39,331 nt of DNA from assembly GCA_027596035.1 (NCBI GenBank), contig JADGJA010000126.1:1-39331 (forward strand), in the 5' to 3' direction. Below the pieces are notes generated by a model, which was not told the origin of the DNA, searched no databases, and was given only the letters and a program-made list of their open reading frames with translations. The translations under genes were made by a program, and so were the position numbers. This document shows, piece by piece, positions 32,142-39,331 of this stretch; within the stretch, counting starts at the first letter, position 1; the number at the start of each line of letters is the position of its first letter. This DNA comes from Thoreauomyces humboldtii (lineage: Eukaryota; Chytridiomycota; Chytridiomycetes; Spizellomycetales; Powellomycetaceae).

Positions 32142-32677
32142 GATGAGGACAGAGTTGTTGTGAAGGAGGGTGGTGATGCTTGGCGAAGGGGATGTAGGAT
32201 GTGTGAGTTGACAGGGCGTTCCGCTCGAGATCCGCAGCTTTTATCAGTCAGTGGCAAGAGATGCATCAAGAGAAACCACGAGCAGCTAGACTGTACGACG
32301 CGGAGTTCCGAGAGCGGACAAGCACCTGGGGATTCGAAGGGACACCCCCAATCAAATGGGGCATCGGGCAGAGGTGCAAACCCACGATGATGCGACGAGG
32401 CACCAGCCTTCAGCCTTCGGCCCTTGGGCGTTGCCGTAGTTGGACGCTCTCTCGGAACTCCTTCGCTCTGCTGAGTCTGCTCTGTCTAAAAGTCCACCTC
32501 GGCGCTCCGAACACTGATGCCACAGTAATACACAACGAAACCTGCAGTGAATTTGCTGTACCGGGATTATCAGGCTAGGAGAGATAATCAACTGCTCGAT
32601 TATTTTATCTACTATAAACCACATCCATTCCCTCTATCCTATAGGTAGGTCTGATTCCAGTCAACCCATGCATCTGC
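32142..32677. other. Intergenic: hydrolase promoter and 3' flank of the small gene
   Basis: Apart from the TATA-like element I see no gene. Short open frames on both strands look fortuitous. Confidence 0.45.
32238..32245 (-). promoter_or_regulatory. TATA-like element of the hydrolase gene
   Basis: On the minus strand GATAAAAGC, followed by TG, lies about 95 bases before the ATG at 32141. The second hydrolase copy has TATAAAGCTG at nearly the same distance, so the element was probably present before duplication. Confidence 0.45.
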
Positions 32678-32703
32678 TTAACCGCCATGCATCTGCTTAA
32701 CCG
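32666..32703. repeat. 19-bp tandem duplication
   Basis: The unit CCATGCATCTGCTTAACCG occurs twice without a gap (32666-32684 and 32685-32703). It contains the stop codon of the small minus-strand frame that ends at 32678. Since 19 is not a multiple of three, the two copies are read in different frames. Confidence 0.9.
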
Positions 32704-33028
32704 TGTTTTCAGCAGAACGTTTGGCCTGTTCAAGAGTGGGCTGAGAAATCCAGACTGGGTCCGTCCAGGCTACGCGGTACTCTTCTTTTCGCAAAAAGGC
32801 CTCGCACATCGAGCAGCCTTGCCCGGGAGATAGGCGTCCGAGTTGGAGTTGTCGGATCTCCGCAAGTCGCTCCTGCTGATCAAAGAGCGCCTGGAGGTTG
32901 GATGAAAGTATGTGGTCTTGATCACACGACCGTGTAAGTCCCGTAGCGGCGGATGTCAGAAAGACTGTGACGAAGGCCGCCAGTAGGGCGATTGCGAAGG
33001 ATGACCAAAAAGTTGAGGAAAAGATCAT
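32678..33028 (-). CDS. Possible small secreted or membrane-anchored protein
   Basis: A 116-codon frame. Residues 1-30 are strongly hydrophobic (SSFAIALLAAFVTVFL) and end TSAATG, resembling a signal peptide or anchor. The mature part is about 85 residues with three Cys (CDQD and CSMC), a helical QERLAEIRQLQLG segment and a polar C-terminus. I know no homolog. A TATA-like AAATATAAAG lies on the minus strand about 55 bases before the start. The stop codon falls in a 19-bp tandem duplication; without it the frame would run on for nearly 30 codons. The case rests on the hydrophobic leader and TATA element, so it may be spurious. Confidence 0.4.
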   Translation of the reverse strand: MIFSSTFWSSFAIALLAAFVTVFLTSAATGLTRSCDQDHILSSNLQALFDQQERLAEIRQLQLGRLSPGQGCSMCEAFLRKEEYRVAWTDPVWISQPTLEQAKRSAENTVKQMHGG

Positions 33029-33539
33029 GACGAAACGACAATGGGTAATGGGGGTGTTGATGTACCAGGTATGGTGTCAGCTCTTTATATTTCTTAGTGC
33101 AAGGCGCATTCTCAACAAGGGAGGAAACAGGAGATGTTCTGCGTGTGGTTTCATAGTGCGATCAGGCACTTTTTTCGCAATCAGAGCCAAAGCCTCGTCC
33201 AATCCAATCGAACAGCTTGAAAAGCTCATCGTCCTGCCCAAGTCGCATATCGAAAGGGGGGACCTCTTTCGGAAGCATGCGGCCACGCTCACTCGATATC
33301 GATAGCGTTTGAGGGATGATGGACCTGCACTCCCCACAGCACGTGGACGATCCGCTCCCAGAGGAAGGAAGGTGCACTAGCACTCCAAAGCAAGCTATTT
33401 GACTGTTGTTGTCTATTCCTTGGAATATTATACTGAACGCGGGGCGGGGACCGGGAAGGTGATGTGAGGAGAATGTCTATGGACGCCAGTGGGACCCTGC
33501 CAAGTTGGCGTCCTCACTCATCAGTGCATTGGCCAAACT
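33029..33539. other. Intergenic region upstream of the small gene
   Basis: It holds the TATA-like element near 33082-33092 and a short palindromic CGATATCG near 33292-33302. A minus-strand frame at 33077-33337 has no recognisable features. Confidence 0.4.
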
Positions 33540-34400
33540 GGGTTCAACTCGATCCTCGTCTCTATCCTTTCATCACCTCCCGGAGCCATGTCTCCTCGTA
33601 GACTCGTGAGGGGTCGTCCGCGCTTGCTCATGACCCTGGAGAACAGACCGGCTGTTGTCCGAGGAGCGGTCCCGGATGCGCGCACTCCTCGGGAGTTGCG
33701 GGACGGGGCAGGCAGCCTTTGGAGGAAAGAGGATCGACGAGATCCTCTCCACCGTAGATGTCCATGACCGCTGCCACGGGTCGATAACCGGTTCCGAGGA
33801 GGAGAGCCAGGGTTCCCCCAGCGCTGCATCCCACTGTCACAATGCGGGAGGTGTCGACCGACACTCTTTCCTCCCTTGGGACAGTGTTGAGGAGGAGACC
33901 GGTCAGTACGTTACGCGTCCAGAACAGAGTGTCCCGGCAATCCTGGCGAGGACCGTCGTAATCGCTGATCTGAGGACAGGGATGGTAGTTGGGGACGACG
34001 ACGATGAATCCCAGGGAAGTGAGATGAGGCACGGTGGCTCTGGGGACCAAATCTTTGTCACCGCCGACGACGAATCCGCCAGCGTGCAGGACGATGGCTG
34101 TCGGACGGGGAGCCGAGAGATCGAAGGTCGATTTGGAAGGAGCGACAGACCAGTGGACGTCGGCCAAGAACTCCTCGTCAGCGAGTCCGGTTCTGTAGAT
34201 GAACGTGCGCTTCTCGACGCCCCCTGGGATGCATGTCTGGGAGATGTCCGGGACAACGGGGCTTAGAATTCTGGCAGCCTGTTTAGACAAGGAAGGGGCG
34301 TCACGGCGATGTATAAAGTGGTGGACAGATCCCACTCGGAGGAGTTCTTATCACCCAATACCTTTAGCTTCAGGGCCAGAAGCGTCTCAACAATGGTCAT
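33540..34400 (-). pseudogene. Decayed duplicate of the alpha/beta hydrolase
   Basis: The minus strand from ATG 34400 repeats the start of the hydrolase at 32141 (MTI, then ALKLKV) and, from about 34230 to 33770, is closely similar along VEKRTFIYRTG, APSKSTFDLSAPRPTAIVLHAGGFVVGG, VSVDTSRIVTVG and DIYGGEDLVDP. The frame shifts near 34310, unless an 81-base stretch with GTATTG and ACAG ends is spliced out. After the nucleophile region (SAGG kept, Tyr before Ser changed to Cys) the frame shifts again and stops at 33628. A remnant of the parental TWLREVIK region can still be seen near 33555-33590. The parts carrying the acid and base of the triad are gone, so any product would be inactive as a hydrolase. 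Confidence 0.78.
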
Positions 34401-35180
34401 GATGTGAAGGGGCTTTCTCGGAAGGATGGGTTGGCGATCGCTGATGTGGGCAGGTGGGCGCTGTGACTGGACGTACGCCCATGCTCTTCAGCTTTATACA
34501 TCCGAAAGCCATAGAGAAAGAAACAGGACCTGACCACGCTGGTGATTCCTGAAATCACGGTGATCCGGACAAGCAACAGGGGCACTCATAGCAAATCAAA
34601 TGGATGGATGACAAGGAGGGCAGGACACCATGATATGGGAACTGCCGAGGGTGGTGTGCCGAGGACTCTCTTCTGGTGAGTTCTACGGTAATACGATGGA
34701 TGCGAAAAGTGTCGAGATGTAAGCAGGGAAGAGAGAGGCTCCGGGAAGCATCTGGCATTCAGTCGAAGTTCACGAACCGTGGCTTTGGCCTTTTGGCACG
34801 TTGGACAGCAGACTTGGCGGTCATCGAGACTCCGGGCATTACTGAAGCGTGCCAGATCGGCAGATGACAATGCAAGAGGCGCGCGGACGGAGGGTTTCGG
34901 TGGGGACACTTTCATTTGGCATGAAGCATGGCTTTAGCAAACCAGCAAGGCGATACAGGAATAAGTGTACTGGATGCTCTTGAAAGAGAGGTAAGAGATA
35001 GCTGAGAAGCATGCATTGCCAGATAATAGCCTCAACGTGGAAAGGATCCTGCCCGATAGAGGCCAAGACCACGAGAAGCGAGTCGGACGACGGGATACAT
35101 ATTGCAGATATCATATATTAACTATGCTATGGCCACCATGCAAGTAGGTGGAAACGGAAATTACGATAATGATGGGCAGT
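34401..35180. other. Intergenic region with no supported gene
   Basis: About 780 bases between the decayed hydrolase and the rhomboid stop codon. A minus-strand frame of 109 codons (34915-34586) includes a CCPTC motif that could bind a metal, but it has no other feature and no promoter signal. I do not call it a gene. Confidence 0.4.
34491..34498 (-). promoter_or_regulatory. TATA box of the decayed hydrolase copy
   Basis: TATAAAGC on the minus strand, about 92 bases before ATG 34400. It corresponds in position and flanks (AAGCTG) to the element of the intact copy, so the promoter was included in the duplication. Confidence 0.45.
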
Positions 35181-35449
35181 CTAAACGGTACGCCAACGAA
35201 CAAGAAGCGGCATCACGTCAAAAATATCTCTCCAAAACGTCACATGCTGATGCCACCACCGCTCGCAAAACACAGCATAGAGACATCCACACAGTGCACC
35301 GGCCAGATGCACCGAATGGGCCACGCGACTTCCCCGACGAAACAGTCCGACAACGTCGAGCACCGCCATGGTCGATATCATCTCTCCCATGGTGATGAGA
35401 TCTCCTCCCTCTTGTCTGAACTCGAGTTCCGGAAGAAGCACTCCGCATC

Positions 35450-35506
<57 letters not shown>

Positions 35507-36251
35507 CACAGAGAGACACAGGATCAGTCCAGCGGTTCCGAAAGAAAAAGTCGGACTCACGTTGAAAAAGAACTCCTCGAGGAACGTACCCAGCCATGAC
35601 GGCGACAACGGCACCGCTCGCACCCAAGGACCGTCTACAAGCCGCGGAACTGAGCGGCCATCTCCGTGAGAGAAGATGCGAGCCGAGTTGTGCCAGGACC
35701 GCGGCTGACAGGTAGAATGCCAGAAAGTGGAGGGGAGAGCGGAGTACTCTATCCTGAAGCAAGGGCGCAAAGACCAGCAACGATCGCATATTGGCAGCAA
35801 GGTAGGACATGGATTCATGACTGAATGCACTCGTGAGGAGCGTGTAAAAGCGACCCGACTCCGTGTCGTGGATGAAGTGTCGACGCATGAAGGTTTGTCG
35901 GGACGGGAATTGCCAGAGCAGGAAAATGATACAATTTGCAGCCACAATGCAGTACGGGATCCCCAGGGAAGGTGGACTTGATCGGGCATCGTCGATGAAG
36001 TCAGGGATGTCGAGGACTTCCAGCACGAGCGATCCCAAGACCCGCCCGTAGATGCGACCTGACTCGACGATTGCAGCAAGCGTCGAAAGGTTGCGTCTTC
36101 GTTCCTCATCGAGCCACGTTGCGGATGCTTCGACATAGGACGCGACGCCGAAGACCGACATGATGATGCACAGGGAGAAACCGATGGGACCCTTCATTGC
36201 ACTCGATGGTAGCGAGCTTACCAACCTGGTGGGCAAATGCCACACGGACAT
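35181..36251 (-). CDS. Rhomboid intramembrane serine protease, mitochondrial PARL/Pcp1 type
   Basis: Two exons on the minus strand: 36251-35561 and 35440-35181, giving 316 aa. Rhomboids cut transmembrane helices within the bilayer; the PARL/Pcp1 branch acts in the inner mitochondrial membrane on dynamin- and kinase-type substrates. The catalytic Ser212 lies in SLGASGAVVAVMAG and His275 in VHLAGAL. Upstream are FYTLLTSAFSHESMSYLAANM and FLAFYLSAAVLAQ, matching the family order. A hydrophobic helix (FSLCIIMSVFGVASYV) before the core is typical of the mitochondrial branch. I chose the acceptor at 35441 rather than the CAG eight bases earlier because it restores RGVLFQLLLPEL, aligning with PARL. 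The intron contains a long CT repeat. The true start may lie further upstream if a short first exon exists. Confidence 0.85.
35453..35506. repeat. GA/CT microsatellite in the rhomboid intron
   Basis: About 54 bases of nearly pure GA on the plus strand. On the coding strand it is a CT tract directly before the acceptor region, so it serves as the polypyrimidine tract. Confidence 0.95.
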
Positions 36252-36528
36252 GACCGCCTTTGCCTTCCCCGATCAGCGAGCATAGCAAGCGGGGGTTGAA
36301 TGCAGGACCGCCGCCGTTTGGCCGCGGGGGAGTCGTAGAGTGGCGCAGCAGTTGCTAACATTCGACAGACCCGTCGAGGTGTTTTGGGGTTTTGGGCTCG
36401 TCTGCCAACTGACGGTACGTAGTATCTCCTTGTCCTATAGTTCCTTGACCATAAACTATCTACAGTACTTCCCACTGCTACTTGCTATCGAGCCCATCTC
36501 AGCTCCTTTCCATCGCCAACCTCATCCC

Positions 36529-38828
36529 TCAAGCACCCTTGAAGAGATCCAACAACCCAGCCCTCTTCCTCCCCTTCCCTCTCCCACCGGGACCGCCCGT
36601 GGCCGCCACGCTCCCCGCCGCACCGAACCCCAGCATCCTGAAGGTCCCGCCCGTGGCCGGCCCGACAGTCCTGCTTCCCCTCTGAGCGGAGAGAGAGGGA
36701 TGATCTTCCTCGGCGGCACTGGCGAGGGCGAGCATGTCCATCGTGACGTCCATCCGGACGGGTTTCTGGAGGGTCAGGAGGGTGATGTCCTTGTCCGGAG
36801 GCGGCGGTCGTGGATGGGGTCGGTCCGTTCGCGGTGCTCCCGGTGGAGGCGGGGAGGTGAGTTCGTAGGAGGAGGAGGGTCTGCGAGGTTCGTCGAGTTG
36901 CACTACAGGTTGAGTTGGGATGTTGAGGAGACGGGAGGGTGTGAGCGTCATGTCTTCCTCGTAGACCTCTTCTTCATCGTCGCTGAAGGTGTCTGGCAAC
37001 GGATCGCGATGGACGGTCATGCTAGGATGTAGGAACGCGGATGTCGGGTTCAAATTCGGCCGAACATCTTTTCCCTCCTGTCGCATGACGTCCTCCGAGC
37101 CACCAAAGGTTTCGTTCGGGTAGTCGCCTGCCACGTCCTCCAACCGTTTCTTGACTTCTTTCAGGACCTTACGAGTCGACATGGTCTGACTGCGTCTCTC
37201 CTCCCTGTCCCGTCTTGCTGCTTTCCGCTGCTGCTGGGTTTCACCATCAGTCCGCGTCTTGCGCTCGTCGATCAGCTCTTGAATCCTGCGTTGAGCTTCC
37301 TGGAGAGCCGTCAAAGGGTCCTGCTGGAATGCTGGCAGCAGATCATCCACCACGGTTGGCGCCGCGTTAACGGATTGAGTTCGACCGTCGATGACCGGGT
37401 AACGTTCGGGAACGAGACTAGCGGATAGACGCGAGGTTGGCCGTATGGGAAGAGGAGCCGGAAAGTATCCATCAAGTTCTGTGGACTGTCGATGAGACGG
37501 AGCTCGAACCGTGGAAGTTGTGGAAACGGTAGGGGCTGCTGACCATCCGTAGGATATCAAGAGAGCATCGGTGAAGGTGGATGGTTCTGCCACCATGTCT
37601 GCGGGTGTGCATGTAGTAACGTCTGCCTGCGATTCAGGCGGGAACTCATCGGCAAGTTCGTATGTGCTCACATCGTGTAGATGCGGTAGCTCTGGCACCA
37701 GCAATGATAGAGCAAGTGTTTGCGTTGCAGGAAGTTCACTGGCAGTACTGCCGTCTGCAACTTCGTTCAACCCAACTGCCTTCCAGGATCCCGGGCTTTC
37801 GGGACGTCCTGGCACCGTCGACGGCGCAATCGCTTCTGCTGCGGAAGCTACAGCGATAGACTCCTCAAGTGATGGCGTAAATACTGATGAATGAGGACTG
37901 GCTGTTACGACAGGGACAAAGTCTGTGACCTGGACCGGATCTGCCTCCTGTGAAGGAGTACTCTTGGTGACAAGCCGCTTCATCAAGGCGTCGGCAATGA
38001 TATCCCGTGGAAGACCTGTGTCGCTATGCGCGTCAATGAGTTGCGGGATGTCGAAAAGGGTGAAATCCACAGCGACCGCGAAGGCTCTCTTGACCTCTGC
38101 AGCGTCAAGGTTGAGATCCTCTCGGAGAGCAAGTCGCCGAAGAAAACGGTATTTGGCAAACTCTCCGCCGATTGACTCTTGCGAAGTGCTGGAAGCTGCT
38201 GCGCCGGCCGCCCTGTCGACCATCCTCTTGAAAACATCGTCACTTGTCCCAGCCTTCAAAGCCTCTCCGAGAAGGTTCTCCCACTCGTTCTCGTCCAGAT
38301 GTCGTCCTTCGTTCTTCAGGATCGTTCGTTCCAGCCAGGCTTCGATGCACGTGTCGAGGCCGTCGATCTGAAGTTGCTGCCCGGCCGAGCGCAAGAGCCA
38401 GCAGTTGCGAGTGGTCAAAGCATCGTCCGGTAGATAGGCACAGTAGCACCACTCCAGGATCAGTCGAAGCGAGGAGCAGTCGGGTAAAGGAAACTGCCAG
38501 ATCGGGAGTGTCGAGCTGGGAACGTCGTTCGAGAGATGGGGCACACGAGGTTTGCTGGGAGCAAGACCTGAGTCCGCTGTCAGCGGTTCCTTTGCGAGGA
38601 TGCCTTCAAGGACCGCACTTTGCGTGGCGAGGATGACGCGATGAATGGGAAAAGGTATCGTTTCTGGATAAAACACGTCAGTCGAGCGCCATGTGTGGGA
38701 CAAATGACCGGCCGAATTGCTCGCGAACCTTCATCACTGTGTCCATGCTCTGGCACGACCAAAGCATCTGCAAGATGGTTGCTGAGGAAGAACCTTGCGT
38801 AGGGAGTTGGATGGGTCCGGGAGGTCAT
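36529..38828 (-). CDS. BTB/POZ-domain protein with coiled coil and disordered C-terminus
   Basis: Two exons on the minus strand: 38828-38729 and 38663-36529, giving 744 aa. Residues about 17-150 form a BTB/POZ domain: HLADALVVPEHG, then across the intron EETIPFPIHRVILATQSAVLEGIL, LPIWQFPLPDCSSLRLILEWCYCAYLP and a helical end (CIEAWLERTIL). BTB domains dimerise and often link substrates to cullin-3 ligases. A helical BACK-like region may follow to about 260. A Ser/Thr/Pro-rich stretch and a charged coiled coil follow (AQRRIQELIDERKTRTDG, basic KAARRDREERRS). The Pro-rich end finishes in a basic tail (RGKGRKRAGLLDLFKGA). The intron has a weak donor (GTTCGC) but a good CTGAC branch and CAG acceptor. 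The partner is unknown. Confidence 0.8.
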
Positions 38829-39331
38829 TGCGGTGAAAGGACGATCCCAAGACAGCTAGATCGAACGAAGCGCAGTATGTGTGGGAAGACGACGAGAGGA
38901 AAGATGCTGGTTGCCTTGCCCTCGAAAGAAACAGTCCTGTGCCCTCCAGGACCCTGCTCCCTAGTATCAGGTGGATCTGAGATGTGCTCTCTCACGCAGC
39001 GACCTCAGTTAGGTGGTTGAATGCTACGTTCTGCAGGTAAGCGTACGGTGTAAAAATATTGCGCAGTGGGAGCTGGCTGTCCACCTATTCTACTAGAAGA
39101 GTGTCCACATCAGCTAATCCAGTCGTCACCGCCGCTCCCTTCCTTTGCGGGCGGGCGACCCTCTCGCCTATATGAAGAGCTACAGTACGAGGTCTCCCCT
39201 CCCCGTTATCCCATTAGCCATTCCCATCGTTTTCCCACACGAGGCCACTCCTCCTCCCACCCTCTTCCCATCTTCACCTCAACCGCATCTCCTCATACCC
39301 TTTAAGCCCTTTGTCCAGCTCCTCGTTAACC
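38829..39331. other. End region: BTB gene promoter and leader of a gene beyond the window
   Basis: No complete gene is supported. The last 160 bases are pyrimidine-rich on the plus strand, like a 5' leader, so a plus-strand gene probably starts beyond 39331. Confidence 0.4.
39168..39175 (+). promoter_or_regulatory. TATA-like element pointing out of the window
   Basis: CCTATATGA is followed by a CT-rich stretch to the window end, the arrangement expected of a TATA promoter for a downstream gene. Confidence 0.4.

Noticed and set aside
34586..34915. 109-codon minus-strand frame with a CCPTC motif
   Set aside because: No second metal-binding motif, no promoter signal and no recognisable family.
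36340..37032. 230-codon plus-strand frame over the 3' part of the BTB gene
   Set aside because: It is the reverse of a GC-rich coding exon, and its Pro/Arg-rich composition is typical of an antisense shadow.
1..39331. CRISPR array, insertion sequence, transposon or integrated virus
   Set aside because: No regularly spaced repeats of the right size, no transposase or reverse-transcriptase motifs, and no terminal repeats were seen in the window.

Overview
The window looks like nuclear DNA of a zoosporic (flagellated) fungus of chytrid type. Most genes are interrupted by short GT-AG introns, mostly 55-110 bases, many with a CTGAC or CTAAC branch site 10-20 bases before the acceptor. Intergenic spaces are short and both strands are used. 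Fungal-type genes (a GT2 polysaccharide synthase, a pepsin-like secreted protease, a UCS myosin chaperone, an aspartate/glutamate carrier) lie beside IFT80, which is found only in organisms that build cilia. The exact taxon cannot be read from the sequence. Exon coordinates are my own splice reconstructions. In each spliced model the exon phases add up to an open frame, but none is supported by RNA.

Layout, left to right. 1-1103: gene-free, rich in GTAC-type motifs. 1104-4002 (+): five-exon membrane glycosyltransferase family 2. 4182-6828 (-): eleven-exon protein joining a two-component receiver domain to a RasGEF_N/RasGEF module, the most unusual gene here. 7501-10806 (-): IFT80 in 13 exons. 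10905-11256 (+): possible small SAP-like gene. 11257-12720: no convincing protein gene, but three degenerate copies of an exon-like unit. 12721-14132 (+): NAD(P)HX dehydratase. 14447-17170 (-): UNC-45/She4-like protein. 18106-19292 (+): ELO fatty-acid elongase. 20150-21346 (+): secreted aspartic protease. 21716-23446 (+): candidate seven-helix membrane protein. 23506-25602 (-): aldo/keto reductase relative lacking two catalytic residues. 25904-27451 (+): helical-repeat-like protein ending in a CaaX box. 27795-30445 (-): Aralar-type mitochondrial aspartate/glutamate carrier. 30993-32141 (-): alpha/beta hydrolase. 32678-33028 (-): possible small secreted protein. About 33540-34400 (-): decayed second copy of the hydrolase. 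35181-36251 (-): PARL-type rhomboid protease. 36529-38828 (-): BTB/POZ protein. The last 500 bases hold a TATA-like promoter pointing out of the window.

There is no operon-like pathway. Shared themes are motility and cytoskeleton (IFT80, UNC-45), mitochondria (aspartate/glutamate carrier, rhomboid), membrane and wall synthesis (GT2, ELO), and small-GTPase/prenyl signalling (receiver-RasGEF, CaaX protein). These links are inference. The best candidate for something undescribed is the receiver-RasGEF fusion, which would couple a histidine-kinase phosphorelay directly to Ras activation.
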